Source of the DNA: Tridacna crocea
Lineage: Eukaryota > Mollusca > Bivalvia > Cardiida > Cardiidae
Direction of reading: 5' to 3'
Assembly: GCA_943736015.1 (NCBI GenBank)
Contig: OX031064.1
Location: 38,367,361 to 38,431,360 of the forward strand
Length of the DNA stretch: 64,000 nt
Shown here: positions 1 to 11,230 of the stretch, piece by piece
Position numbering within the stretch: position 1 is the stretch's first letter
Layout of the letters: each line of letters starts with the position of its first letter
Translations under genes and position numbers: made by a program
The notes under the pieces: model-generated
What the model was told of the DNA's origin: nothing
The model's input: the letters and a program-made list of their open reading frames with translations, nothing else
The model's database searches: none

Positions 1-116
1 ATAGATAAAGAAAGAATCGGTTGAGATACGTTTAATTCATTGTTTAAACTTTTGGTGTAGGCAACTGGATATACATATGGTTGAAGCAAACAGTAAAGCT
101 CTATCATTTCCGCTTA

Positions 117-677
117 CAGGTGGCCCTTCAGATTTTGGGACAAAAATTCTACAAAAATAAAAAAAAAACAATCTTTATACTCCCAAAGCCTTGTAATTTT
201 TATTCATAAAAACCCAGTAGTCGAAAACCATCCGACAACAGGAGAAATTACAGATTTACTACAGCCCAGGTCGACGCCGACGGGAAACACGGTCTATTTT
301 TACATGAGGAACTTGCTCATTTACATACTGGAAATTCACAGTCGAAGCTTCAAACATAGTGTCCGAAGAAGACATTATGGAAAATAATTACATGTTTGTT
401 ATGTTTTGAAATTTAAGAGTTATTAGTCACGTGCCAGTCACTTAGCATTCCCACAATGCTTTTTTTTTCTTTTTTGGTGCGAAATCTAAAAATAGCTTAA
501 GGGACTACGTAGCCTTTTAAGGGAATACCCCCAGTTTTTTTTTTTTTTTTTTTTTTTTTAAATAATATTATGATTCTTAATTATTGATGATTTGTATTGT
601 TTTTTCACATAACTTTCAGATATATATATATTTTTTCAGTTTGTGTGATGTGAAAAACCTAAATACCCACCTTTAAA
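117..677 (+). repeat. Left arm of a 6.4 kb inverted-repeat pair
   Basis: This arm is matched in reverse complement by about 6008-6565. Shared landmarks include the outer TTTTGGGACAAAAATT stretch, the block around the paired GACTACGTAG and AGCATTCCCACAATGC motifs, and the inner CACATCACAC/ATATATAT block. The arms look roughly 80-85% identical by eye, so the pair is old. It could be the terminal inverted repeats of a large DNA element or two independent copies in opposite orientation. No transposase is readable between the arms. Confidence 0.7.
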
Positions 678-1205
678 GTACAAGGGACGCTCAAATAAAG
701 TGATTTTCACCCTATTTCTTTATAGCAGAAAAGCTGTGGTATGACACCGTGTACGTGTACAGCTTTCACTTCCAGAATCCTCTACATTACACCGGAAAGT
801 CGAAAGAACCAACAGGTGCAACAGGTGGGTCAAGGTCACCCATTTATATTTGTAGAAAGTGAAATGCCTTCTGTACATTCGGATCAACGAGAAGTTATTC
901 GCTCTCTGCCATTTCCCACCCTTATCATAAAAACATAAGCAGTAAAAATAAATTTGCAAATTGCGCAAAGGTTCAATATCTGCGGTAGGCAACCATTCCG
1001 CAATAAAAAATTGTATAATTGAATGATGTTTAACACCGCTTTCAACATTATTTCGGTCATATCATGGCGATCGTTCGTTCATATGTATGTTGATGCATGT
1101 CCTGGGTTTTACCAGTGCCAGGCTAGAATTCTGAAATGTCTTACCCAAGGACACTCCGACTAAAGCCTCCGTGCGACCAATGGGACTCGAGCCGGGTTTT
1201 CTGGG
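678..1205. other. No recognised feature
   Basis: This stretch is AT-rich non-coding sequence. The short ORFs on both strands have no domain I recognise. Confidence 0.5.
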
Positions 1206-1432
1206 TTAATCTTTTCCCGGATAAAGCCCGGTTTTTACGGCTCTAGGGTTGAAGGCGTTTGAAAACACTGGAAAAAAGGAGAAAATGCTCATAACGGGCA
1301 TTTTCTCCATTTTCCACTGAGTGTTCTTCCATTAAAGACTAAAATACCAACTGTCTTAGCCAGTTTAGATTTGTTGTCTGCAAATTCATTCAATTTCAGC
1401 AGACCAAAATTACCTCATCTGGTAAAAAGTTA
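1206..1432 (-). mobile_element. HP-MITE copy (hairpin TA-MITE), diverged
   Basis: HP-MITE is the commonest family here. Each copy is about 225 bp, begins TTAACCC..TTACCA and ends as its inverse. At its centre is a near-perfect hairpin built on AACATTGTGGGAAAAGGAG and AAAATGCTGG. This copy has the hairpin at about 1262-1330 with several mismatches. It was probably moved in trans by a TA-specific (Tc1/mariner-type) transposase; no ORF is present. Confidence 0.8.
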
Positions 1433-1471
1433 TAGAGTCCTACACATATTGCTGTTGAGCCACGCACGACC

Positions 1472-1890
1472 CCATCTTCGCAAGCCAAGGCTGACGATTC
1501 ACTACGCTACTCTACCCTTGGCGGATCGAGTTTGATTTTTACATTCCCCCGATACGCTTTTTTATTGGATGCAGCCAGCTCTAACTGCAACGAATGAAAT
1601 CGCTCGTAGTATTTCATCTTTGATAAAAATAGAACAAGTTCGCTACCTTTCGAATCGAAGGTAAACATGGAAACCCACGTGGATGTCTGCTTATCGCTTC
1701 ATGTACACGTATTCGTAAGCGGTTTGTAAAACGATGTTTCATTGGCTTTTAGAAATATGATGTAAATGGGGGGTGGGGGGGGTTAAAAACCAGCATCCAA
1801 TAGAGGACGCATCGCAGGAATCTCGAAATCGGGCTGAATCAGCCAAGATAAGATCCACGTAGTGATCGTAACCTTGGCTCGCGAAGATGA
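1472..1890 (-). mobile_element. KP-MITE copy 1 (8-bp-duplication MITE)
   Basis: The ends form a terminal inverted repeat, CATCTTCGCAAGCCAAGG at the left and its inverse at the right. The interior matches, in inverted orientation, the elements at 30156-30556 and 56781-57334, including the block around GTTGCAGTTAGAGC and TATCAAAGATGAAATG. No clear target-site duplication is visible for this copy. The interior holds a short G-run. It is non-autonomous. Confidence 0.8.
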
Positions 1891-2044
1891 TTGTATCAGG
1901 AATAGTACTATTCAACTGCGTTATCTTTTGTAAATCAATTTTTGGCAGCGAGTTTATCCGTTGTCATAGTTCCCACATCATGTGTGCATATATTTACCGG
2001 TTTTCGAAGCCTACTATCTTAAACTATGTCAAATTTTTGCTGCT

Positions 2045-2258
2045 GATGTAATGCAGAGAAATGACCCTCCCCTACAAAATAACCCATGGGTCATCTCCCT
2101 ACTTAGTGAAATGATCCCAGAGGGTAATTTCTCTACGTAGAATAATGAACCGGGTTATTTCTCTACGTATTGAATTGACCCATTGCCCATTCCTCTACGC
2201 ATAATAATGACCCGGGTCATTTTGTAAAAGGGGGGGGTCATTTCTCTGCATTACACCG
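2045..2258. mobile_element. GACC-MITE copy 1
   Basis: The ends are inverted repeats containing GTGTAATGCAGAGAAATGAC. Between them is a short repeated module that alternates TCTCTACGTAGAATAATGAC with GGGTCATTT, so both strands carry nearly the same string several times. Related copies lie at 4205-4482 and 7321-7450 with different numbers of modules. The element is non-coding and forms many small hairpins. Confidence 0.75.
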
Positions 2259-2298
2259 GCAGGTTGTGCCTGGATTACACGTGTAAACAAAATCACTC

Positions 2299-3320
2299 GT
2301 CACAACTCGGCCGATACCGTTCCTTTATCTAACCACCGTCCGTATCAAGGAGATTTCCATTTTGAAATGAGAATCACGTGATTTTATATATAGCGCGCCA
2401 CCGACAGTTGTTTAGCAACGACATAAACAACCTTGATGAAGTTATTCACATCTGTCTATTTATCGGTGAAAACTTCAATCGGAGTTGACAAACCACGTTA
2501 AAAAGTGAATGCATAAACGAAAAAATAGAAAGAGTTTGATAAAAAATTGAAACTCAAGTTTTCTTTTGTAAGAGGAGCCTTACAATTTTCAGTAATTTTC
2601 GGTAAACCGGCCGTATTTCCGGGCGATGCACGAATGTATACCGATCTGACACATAAATTATCACTCGGCATACCTCGGATAATGAGAGCCATCATACATG
2701 TAGGTATATCTCTCGGCTGTAACTGGTGAATTAATATACGTCAGATCAATACATTCGTCGCCCAGAAATACGCCGGTTTACCGTTCTGAAAATTGTAAGG
2801 CTCCTCTTACAAAAGAAAACGCAAGTTTCATTTTTCTATAAAAATCTTTCTAATTATATTTCGGTTGAGAAACAGTTCGTGCATTCATTTTTAACGTGTT
2901 TTATCAATTCCGATTGAAGTTTTGACCGACAAATAGACAGATGTGAATAATATCATCGAGGTTGTTTATGTCGTAGCTAAACAACGGTCAGTGGCGCTCT
3001 ACATATAGAATCACGTGATTCTCATTTAAAAATGGAAATCTCCCTGATACGGACGAGGATACTTCAAACATATTTATTTTACATCGATTGAGAAACAAGT
3101 TTTTACAGTTTATACTAATCTCTCTCGATTCTGCTTCCTGGGATCTATACCAGTACTCGCGCCGAATGTGTGGGCCAATGAAAAAACCCAAAGTTGACAC
3201 CCGCTCCCGGGTATCGAACTCAGGACCTTTAGGGTATGAGGCCGACGCTCTACCTCACGACCACGGACGAGGTGAGATGTACATGTAGGTACGGGATCGA
3301 CCGACTAGTGACGAGTGATA
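2299..3320. mobile_element. Long foldback (palindromic) element
   Basis: The left arm (about 2299-2690) and right arm (about 2700-3058, continuing 3273-3320) are inverted copies. They pair through ATCACTCGTCAC/GTGACGAGTGAT at the tips, GTAAGAGGAGCCTTACAATT in the middle, and a central palindrome around 2640-2755. The right arm is broken by a SINE at 3059-3262. Just outside, 3321-3385 resembles the central segment again. No transposase ORF is present. The estimated length without the SINE is about 0.8 kb. Confidence 0.8.
3059..3262 (-). mobile_element. tRNA-derived SINE (family B) inserted in the foldback
   Basis: Read on the minus strand, the head is tRNA-like: an A-box-like GTGAGGTAGAGCG is followed by a B-box GAGTTCGATACCC. 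The 10-bp direct repeat ACGGACGAGG flanks it (3049-3058 and 3263-3272), as expected for a target-site duplication made by L1-type integration. The insertion therefore post-dates the foldback element. A tail fragment resembling its AT-rich 3' part lies near 43826-43885. Confidence 0.75.
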
Positions 3321-3467
3321 AATTATCAATCCACCAGTTACGACCGAGGGATATGATGGCCTCCATCACAGGAGGTATGCTGAATGTAAACACAACTAGT
3401 TTCGAACACTAACAAAATAATTCTGCCAATGATATTCAATCAAACCAATTGATGCTGTATGTTCTCT

Positions 3468-3694
3468 TAACCCTTTACCAAACAATCCCTGGTTTTTACG
3501 AGTCTGGAATAGTAGCCTTTTGAAAACATTGTGGGAAAAGGAGAAAATGCTTGTTATCAGCATTTTCTCCTTTTCCCACAATGTTTTCTACCCTGTTGGA
3601 AACCAATTTCAATGTTTGAGTTGTGTTCATTTTGTCGTCTGCAAGTGCTTTCAATTTGGACCAGTCTAAAATTTTGTCGTTTGGGAAAGGGTTA
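3468..3694 (+). mobile_element. HP-MITE copy, full length
   Basis: The TTAACCCTTTACCA and AAAGGGTTAA ends are intact. The central hairpin at about 3523-3592 is near-perfect (AAAATGCTTGTTATCAGCATTTT at its tip). Confidence 0.85.
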
Positions 3695-3695
3695 A

Positions 3696-4112
3696 GAAGT
3701 TATAACATCATGCATCAGTTGTCTTTTTGATTTGAGGTAAAAAAAGATTTTCAACTTCGAAAAAACAAAATCCGTGCCGGGTTTAACACCTCTTCACCAT
3801 CTAGCAAATTTATACAATAAAATACCGCACTGAGGGAGAACTCGGACCCTGGTGAACTCGTGCTCTTATCTCAAAAGCAGAGTTCTCTTGAGAACTTTCC
3901 GTTTTCACTCTTACTAGTTTATGAGGAAAAAAATATCATAGAACACACCAATTATTAGCATGTATTCGGAGCAAAAAAAAAACACTCGCTGCCTGCAGTG
4001 CTTTTGCACTTTGATTATATCCAGAATATATCCAGTTAGTCCTAACGGCTTACAATACAGCAAACTTTGATAGTCTTGTCCAAATCGACGACGTACTGAT
4101 TAATTTGCCTCT
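3696..4112. other. No recognised feature
   Basis: This is AT-rich non-coding sequence. I see no repeat ends or coding signal. Confidence 0.4.
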
Positions 4113-4192
4113 GAAAAAGTGAAAACTTCGACGCAAAAGATGAAAATGCCGTTAACCAGCGTTTTCTCCTTTTCTCACAATTTTTTCTCACA
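4113..4192. mobile_element. HP-MITE fragment (hairpin core only)
   Basis: Only the hairpin core is recognisable (AAAATGCCGTTAACCAGC, then TTTTCTCCTTTTCTCAC). The outer ends are missing. Confidence 0.6.
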
Positions 4193-4204
4193 AAGGATCT
4201 TCAT

Positions 4205-4482
4205 CCAGTGTAATGCAAAAAAAAATACCCTCCCCTACAAAATGACCCATGGGTGATTTCTCTACGTAGAGGAATGACCCATGGGTGATTTCTCTACGTA
4301 GAATAATGACCCAGGTCATTGTTCTACGTAGAGAAATGAACCAAGAGGGTCAATTCTCCACGTTAAAAAGTGACCCGGGTCATTCCTTTACGAAATGAAA
4401 AGACTTTTGGGGTCATTTCTCTACGTAGTATAATGACCCCGGTCATTTTTTAGGGGAGGGTAATTTCTCTACATTACACCGG
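4205..4482. mobile_element. GACC-MITE copy 2
   Basis: This copy has the same ends and modules as 2045-2258, but more TCTCTACGTAGA / ATGACCC modules. The change in module number suggests expansion by slippage or unequal exchange. Confidence 0.75.
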
Positions 4483-4766
4483 CTTGTGATAACACCGGAT
4501 TGTCTGGAAGAGGGATAAGCACAAGGACTTGACATCTAAAACCCTTTTCCTTCTCCTCCCTCTCCTAAAAAATTCTTTCATACCGCAGAAAAATAAATAG
4601 AAAAAAACTAAGAGAAATATATACTAAATATATACAAAATTTGCTTCGGATCACCCTAAAAGATTCACTCTAGATATATATGTGGCACGTATCATGTATG
4701 GTTTTACAATACATCTATGTTACATTGCTACACTGACCAATAAAATGACCAGTGGAAATGGATTTT

Positions 4767-4990
4767 TAAACCTTTACCTCACAATGCCGACTGTTAAAGA
4801 CACTGAGAAAGAAGCCTTTGGAAAACATTGTTGGAAAAGGAGAAAATGCAGGGTATCTGCATTTTCTCCTTTTCCAACGATGTTTTCTATTCTATAACAG
4901 ACAGCACAGTGCACATTGCATACAGTTTTTGGTCAGCAAATGCTTTCAACTTAGATAAATCTAGAATTTTACAGTATAATAAAAAGTTTA
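4767..4990 (+). mobile_element. HP-MITE copy, diverged ends
   Basis: The central hairpin is intact but its tip reads GCAGGGTATCTGC instead of GCTGGTAACCAGC. The right end is eroded. Confidence 0.75.
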
Positions 4991-5297
4991 TGCAAAACTG
5001 TTGTAACATATAAACCCTTTCAGATATATGTAAGTGATCCCTATCCAAGTTTGAGTAGTATTAATGTCTTTTGTTTGTTTATATAGCTGTTTTTTTATGA
5101 CCTAGGTAGACAGATTTTCAAATCAGATCTGACACCCCTCCAGGTAACTATGGCGGAACAACTGTGTCAATTACATAAATAAAGAAAAACGTTCTAGATT
5201 TCGTCCTGTAACCTTGTATAAGACAAACCGTTTTACCTTTCAACTCGTAGGCGGCTTAGCGTGACTTGCTGCTCCTTCTTTGTGACCAGTGTTAAAA

Positions 5298-5390
5298 AAG
5301 ATCAGACTGCACAGAACGTACAATCTAGTCTTTAATCCACATTGTCTGCAACACTGTCTTTAATCCACACTGTCCGCAAAACTGGATTCT
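5298..5390. repeat. Fragment of the GATC-palindrome repeat (family D)
   Basis: It contains AGATCAGACTGCACAGAACG followed by its decayed inverse. A short direct duplication (CTTTAATCCACA..GTCTGCAA) follows. A fuller relative is the element at 13578-13787. Confidence 0.5.
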
Positions 5391-5438
5391 ATCTAAAAGG
5401 GTGTATCATCATTAACAAGTGCCAGAATAGCCTTACCT

Positions 5439-5666
5439 TAATCCATTACTACACAATGCCTACTTTTGACGACCCTGAGAAAGAAGCCTTTGGAAAACAT
5501 TGTGGGAAAAGGAGAAAATGCTGGTAACCAGCATTTTCTCCTTTTCTCACAATGTTTTCTTCCCTTCACAAAAACAAATTTCAAATTTTCAGTCATTTAT
5601 ATTCTGTCGTCTGCAAACGCTTTCGATTTGGACAAACCTATAATATTGTCGTTTGGCAATGAGTTA
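5439..5666 (+). mobile_element. HP-MITE copy, full length
   Basis: Both ends (TAATCCATTAC and GGCAATGAGTTA) and a near-perfect central hairpin with a GCTGGTAACCAGC tip are present. Confidence 0.85.
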
Positions 5667-6007
5667 AGCAATGTTTGGTCTGTACAAAACATACCTGAGT
5701 CATAAAATAGGACAGCTCTGTGTGACTGTTTTACTCTTTCGCGAAATAGATAAACATTATTATCAAATCTTTAGCGAAAGCTGCAAACACAACCTGCTGA
5801 AGCTGAAAGATTTCCATCGAAAAGGCTCTGCACAAAAAGTAATGTTCAATTGAATGCCTTTACCGTTTTTAATAAAATACAGCGCAAAAATATAAACAGA
5901 ATTTCAAAACCGAACTGGGCCTCGAAGTTAAGACATATTTAAGTACTGTGTCGCTTTTACAACATATGACTGTTCCCAGCATCCGTGAATCTTGAAATCT
6001 TTTTACA

Positions 6008-6565
6008 TAGCTTTAAAGGAGGGTATTTCAGAGATTTTTCACATCACACCAATTAAAAAATATATATATTACTGAAAAGTATATGAAAAAAAATACAAAT
6101 CATCAGTAATTAAGAATCATGAAATTACAAAATAAAAAAAAATTGATGGTATTCCCTTAAAGACTACGTAGCCTCTTAGGCCATTTTTAGATTTCCCGCC
6201 AAAAATCAAAAAGCATTGTGGGTATGTTAAGTGGATGGAAAGTGATTAGTGACGCTTAAATTCCATAAGATAACGAACATGTAATTATTTTCCATACAAT
6301 GTCTTCTTCGGACGCTGTTTGAAACTTCGTCTGTATATTTCCGGTACGTAAATGAGCGAAATGCTCATGTAAGAATAGAACACGTTATTTCCCTTCGGCT
6401 TCGACCAGGCCTGTAGTAAATCTCTAATTTCTCTTGTTGTCGGCTGGTTTTTGACTACTAGGGTTTTATGAATGAAAAGTATAAGGCTTTGGGAGTATAT
6501 GGATGATCGGATGTTTTTTTTTTGTATTTTTGTAAAATTTTTGTCCCAAAACCTGAGGGTCCATC
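6008..6565 (-). repeat. Right arm of the 6.4 kb inverted-repeat pair
   Basis: This is the reverse complement of 117-677, colinear apart from small indels and runs of A or T. The outer boundary falls near CCTGAGGGTCCATC. About 5.3 kb separate the arms, and that space is filled with foldbacks and MITEs. Confidence 0.7.
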
Positions 6566-6582
6566 TTTAAGAGAAGATTAAT

Positions 6583-6715
6583 GGATTTTCTCGTGAACAC
6601 CATCGGTAATATTTTCACTCGTGGCTGCGCAACTCATGAAAATATTACCGATTGTGTCCACTCGATGAAATAAATTTCGATCTTCCACCGAAAAAAACAA
6701 ATATCCTCTATATCT
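6583..6715. mobile_element. Hairpin MITE (family C), nearly complete
   Basis: This is an imperfect palindrome built on CACCATCGGTAATATTTTCA and its inverse, ending in GAAATAAATTTCGATCTTCC and CGAAAAAAACAAATATCC. Relatives are at 59800-59960 (complete hairpin) and 45365-46140 (split by about 560 bp). Confidence 0.75.
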
Positions 6716-7320
6716 TTTCGCTTTTTGCGATCTTGTATACATTGTGAGTCTTTGTATGTATTATGTCTCGATGATAGTGTCACCCTTCACACTTTGCTAC
6801 ATGTATTGTAACATATATATACTTTGGATTTTTCGAGTTAAAATACATATAACGTGCATGCATGTATCGATTTTTCTCCCACTTTGTATTTTTATTACGA
6901 GCAATATCAGTTTATCATTATCATTACCATAATTATTGTTATGTAAACTGTTGATTTCTAGCATATTCTTCCTTCGAATCTGTTACTAGCTCTTATATTC
7001 TTTCATCTATTTATACGTGTTATAGATGACAAAAAACAAATGCAATTGTTATTTTTACAAAGTTCTTAGACCTACACATCACAGAAAGAGCGATCCACGT
7101 TTTTTTTTCTAAATTTTCTTTACAGTTTAGTCGAAATTGTTAAAAAAAAAACACCTGCTATTATTCTCTCATACTATGCCTTTTTCAGAGACAGGTCTAA
7201 AAACAGCGCAAACAGTGACGAAAAATATCCTGTCATCAGACAAATACCCATGACATTTTCGGAGTGTATAGACTAAAGATGAACATATACTAAGCTGTTT
7301 GTTAATCTTGTTCTACACAG
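6716..7320. other. No recognised feature
   Basis: The sequence is strongly AT-rich with short poly-T and poly-A tracts. I see no gene or repeat end. Confidence 0.4.
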
Positions 7321-7450
7321 CCGGTGAAATGCAGAGAAATGACCCCTATAACAAAATGACCCAGGGTCATTTCTCGATGTAGAATAATGACCTGGGTGGA
7401 GAAATGACCCATGGATCATTTTGTAATGGGGGTCATTTCTCTGCATTACA
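7321..7450. mobile_element. GACC-MITE copy 3, short
   Basis: The inverted ends (GGTGAAATGCAGAGAAATGA and its inverse) enclose a single module. It is the shortest form of the family here. Confidence 0.7.
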
Positions 7451-8047
7451 GAAAAATCATATTACTGCACCGAAGCGTGATTTCCACGAATGTATTTTTA
7501 TTATTTTAATTTAATGTCAGCTATTCTCACATATATGTACGTCCTGTTCTTATATTTGTATTAGGCTTCGTAATGACGATGAACATAGTACAAGTCATTT
7601 AGAAATCAAGGTCTCTTCTGTTAATTATGTAAGAGATATTTTTCTGTACTGATTTGATTTTAATACTTGTCTCTGCGGCCTTGATTTGATAATTTAACGA
7701 ACTGTGTGTGACAGAGAATATTGCATATTTTCTAGAATATCTCCCTCGCATACAGGTTTTCGACCAATCCGTACTTTTCTCCATGTTATTTCAAAGGTTT
7801 TGTGTTGTGTTCTTTGGTTTTATTTTATCCCCGGGAATTGGATTATATGATATTATGGTCGCACAATGGCCAGAGGCCTAAATATTCGTTAAACTTAATT
7901 TTAAATATGCAAAGGTGAAATGATATACAGGAAAGTACATATACATACAATGTTTGAAAATAGCATTTATATGTCATGCTGAGTAGTGAAACACTACAAG
8001 ACGTAGATATGTTCCACATTATATACGAATTAATTATATCATTTCCT
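7451..8047. other. No recognised feature
   Basis: This is AT-rich non-coding sequence. The short minus-strand ORF at 7599-7784 shows no domain. Confidence 0.4.
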
Positions 8048-8274
8048 TAACATTTTCGCAAACGACAGACTTTTGAACTAGACCAAATTGAAAGCATTTG
8101 CAGACGACAATTCAGCTCTTGCTGAAAAGATGATTTCTGTCTAAGATAGGGTAAAAAACATTGTGGGAAAAGGAGAAAATGCTGGTTACCAGCATTTTCT
8201 CCTTTTCCCACCATGTTTTCTAAAGGCTACTATTCCAGACCCGTAAAAACCAGGGATTGTTTGGGATAGGTTTA
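8048..8274 (-). mobile_element. HP-MITE copy, full length, abutting the next
   Basis: This copy is in reverse orientation and its central hairpin at about 8157-8222 is almost perfect. Its right end runs directly into the next HP-MITE at a shared TTAA. Confidence 0.85.
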
Positions 8275-8496
8275 ACAATGCCCTGTTTTGGGAATCATAA
8301 GGACGTAGACTTGAAAACATTGTGGGCCAAGTAAAAAATGCTGATAATCAGTACCTTCGTATTTTCACATAATGGTTTGTACCCTTTCCAAAACAAATTA
8401 TGCAATTAGAGGTACATTGTAACGTATCTGTTGTCTATGAGTTGCTTCCAATTTGGGTAAGTCTAAAATTTTGTCAGCTTGCTAAGAGGTCTGTTA
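8273..8496 (+). mobile_element. HP-MITE copy, old, head-to-head with previous
   Basis: This is a heavily mutated copy in the opposite orientation to 8048-8274. The two share the TTAA junction at 8272-8275, as if one inserted at the terminal TA of the other. Confidence 0.65.
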
Positions 8497-8785
8497 AAAA
8501 TGCCCAATCTTTTACAATACATTATACAACGTAATATGAAAACATAATATATACCCAAGAAAATGCCTGTAACAAGCAATGGTTGTCTTTCTATTAATAT
8601 CATATTTCATGTGTCTACTTTTAGAAATGTTATTGGTAACGAAATGTCGTACTTTAAGCTGGAGGGACTTATTTCTTCGTCACAGTGAATATTTTCCTCC
8701 TGGCGAAAATCTGGAACTACCCTTTTTGTTCTACGGTTAAAAGTGTTAAAAATGGTATTCGTTGACAAAATAATCAGGGGAAATG

Positions 8786-8950
8786 TAATATAGAATTTAT
8801 TTCATCAACTTGTGGTAAATATGAGGAAATAGTTGCCTCAAAAAGGAAAGGTCCGCGAAAGTAACTCGTGCCTTACGGCATACCTTTCCCTTTTACGGCA
8901 AATATTTCCCTATATTAACCACAAGCTGATGAAATAAACTCTATTTGTAT
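8786..8950. repeat. Imperfect inverted repeat (hairpin about 165 bp)
   Basis: The outer arms TTTATTTCATCAACTTGTGG and CCACAAGCTGATGAAATAAA pair well. The inner part pairs loosely (AGGAAA..TTTCCC). It is a foldback element or an old hairpin MITE without a recognised relative here. Confidence 0.6.
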
Positions 8951-9312
8951 ACCAATTGAATTAGACAAGACATTTGTGTTTGTCTTTTTCAAAAACTGTT
9001 CACATGTTATTGATAACACTAATTAGTTTGCCCATTTAAACGCATTGTTTTCAATTCGTATTTGTATTGGCTATGACTATGTTTATATTTAATGCAAATG
9101 AAGATTATATTATGTTATGTTATGTTTTCAATGCAGTCCCTAACAAAGCGTTACTAACATTTTTTAATTTTTTTTCTGCAGTGTTTCTTCTCCTTTTATG
9201 AAACGTCACGAAACTTAAACCTAAAAAAAAAAACACTTTGTGTTCTTCAGCCTATTTCAATTTAGCCATACCCTTTGTTGTTCGGTATAGAGTAAACTAG
9301 CATGAACATGCT

Positions 9313-9548
9313 TAAACCTTCACCAAACGAAACAAAATTTTAGACTGGTCCAAATTCAAAACACTTGCAGACGACAAAATAAACGTAACTGGAAAAAAAA
9401 TGAAATGTGCTTCTAGAAGGATAGAAAACATTGGGGAAAAAGGAGAAAATGCTGGTTAACAGCATTTGTCTCCTTTTCCCACAATGTTTTCAAACGGCTT
9501 CTATCTCAGGTTCGTAAAAACCTGGGGTTGTTAGGTAAAACTGAGATA
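9313..9548 (-). mobile_element. HP-MITE copy, reverse orientation
   Basis: The TTTTAGACTGGTCCAAATTC and TGCAGACGAC landmarks precede a central hairpin with one extra base in an arm. Confidence 0.8.
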
Positions 9549-9676
9549 AACTCATAGAATTTTAAGTGATCTCAACAGACATGTTCAGTCAAGGATGAAA
9601 GATTTCCCCCCCCCCCCCCCACCAAGACTAGTGACAGTAGCTCTTGTCAAAAAATGTCTCTGCATATACTAGTAGT

Positions 9677-9745
9677 ATAGAGTGTAGATCAAAGATCAGA
9701 CAATCATTATGCAGTCTGATATTAATCTACACTTTCCCCAAAGGC
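9677..9745. repeat. Fragment of family D palindrome
   Basis: It contains GTAGATCAAAGATCAGACAA and TGCAGTCTGATATTAATCTA, a decayed inverted pair. Confidence 0.45.
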
Positions 9746-9785
9746 AAAATTTGTTGTGAAAGACACTTTATGGGAAAACTCTGAG

Positions 9786-10012
9786 ACATACAACAAAACT
9801 TCAGACTTGTCGAAATCTAATACATTTGTAGACAACAAATTAAAAGTGGTTTAAATGAACAGACCTGTTTTTTTTTTTTTTTTTTCGAATGGTTGAAAAC
9901 ATTGTGGGAAAAGAAGAAAATGCTGTTGACAAATTTTGTTATTTTTTCGCATCATGTTTTCAAACATCTTGCCTTGTAAAGGTCCTTAAAACTTGGTATT
10001 ATGTAATGAAGG
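9786..10012 (-). mobile_element. HP-MITE copy, degraded
   Basis: The arrangement of the family is kept (ACTTCAGACTTGTCG, then GAAAACATTGTGGGAAAAG), but the right hairpin arm is badly mutated. A poly-T tract sits before the hairpin. Confidence 0.6.
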
Positions 10013-10078
10013 ACGAATAGCATCAATTGATCAAATGTCACGTTCTTGGCATTAAAAAATGATAATATTGCCCTCAAA

Positions 10079-10295
10079 CACTTTCACCACTTGACAAAGT
10101 TCTACATCTGTCCGATTTGACAGCACATGCAGACCAGATATTAAGTATGTCCCGAACAATTGGAATTATTCATGAAAATGGTAGAAAACATCGTGGAAAA
10201 GGGGAAATGCGGCTTATCAGCATTTACCCTACAATACCAAAAATCTTTTTCTTGGCGGTCGTAAAGAAGGGTTTTTTTTCTTTGGTAAAGCGTTA
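10079..10295 (-). mobile_element. HP-MITE copy, degraded
   Basis: Recognisable from GTAGAAAACATCGTGGAAAA and the GGTAAAGCGTTAA end. The hairpin has lost several pairs. Confidence 0.55.
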
Positions 10296-10439
10296 AACAT
10301 TCTTTTGACATTTGTATTAATAACTGAGTTCATGTATAAATGATGTTTATAATTGCTGTCATTGCAATACAAGGTTTCATCGTATATTCAATGGTAACGT
10401 CTGGTATCACGTGACCTATATTTAAGGTTAAATAATGTA

Positions 10440-10830
10440 GTTTAAAACAAAAGGGCAATAATGGCCCCGAGTCGCTCTCTTGATTCTTTTTTTAACCAAA
10501 ACGACCCGTTTCAAGTTTCTTGCCAAACAGAACAAACAGAGTGTACACAAGCTTTGTCTAAGATTTTTCTAAGATCTTTTCCCGATGACTACTTTATGAA
10601 CCAACATGACTCATTGCAGATACCATCAAGATAAACATTCTGACAAACTTTCATGAATATTAGACAAAAAAAGTTGCCTTAAGACTAGCAATAAGCTATG
10701 ATTTGCTATAGTGACTTACGTTTTAACCTGACGTGACTCATTTTAACGAAGTCCGAGATTTCACCAAGATAAATATGTTGACTAACTTTATGAGTATTGG
10801 ACCGAAGATGTGACTTCCTTTCATCCTTAC
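10440..10830 (+). repeat. Old dispersed repeat with about 150 bp internal period
   Basis: Two related halves each contain a TTCATGAATATTAGAC or TTTATGAGTATTGGAC phrase preceded by CAAGATAAA. A related fragment is at 28430-28665. It looks like a worn tandem-core repeat of the type at 17.1 and 35.4 kb. Confidence 0.45.
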
Positions 10831-11230
10831 CATTTCTTTCTTTCTTTTCTTCTTTCTTTCATTCTTTCTTAGATTTAACAGTAGTATTCTTTCCACTTTG
10901 GAAAGAATTAGCTTATTAGGCTGCTACCATGGGACTTGTATATAGCTTGAATCTCAGATGAGAAAGAACAGGTTTCGTTAAGATGATTGTTGTTAGTTTA
11001 TTTATGAGAAAATGACAAGTACCCTAATTTATAAAGTTAAGATTTCTATTTCACCAGGTTTTATATGTCAGCAATTTGAAACATTAATGATACATGTATA
11101 TTTTAAAGAAATAATCACATATGACTTGATCTGTATACTTTAAATATTTGAATCTGGTGGAAAAAGGTCGGAGAATGGCTCGTTTATCTTCATATCCTTA
11201 CTTTGTATTTTTTCGTTTTAGTGGTATTAA

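Noticed and set aside
117-6565. Polinton/Maverick call for the 6.4 kb inverted-repeat pair
   Set aside because: The arm length would fit, but there is no trace of polymerase, integrase or ATPase and the span is too short.
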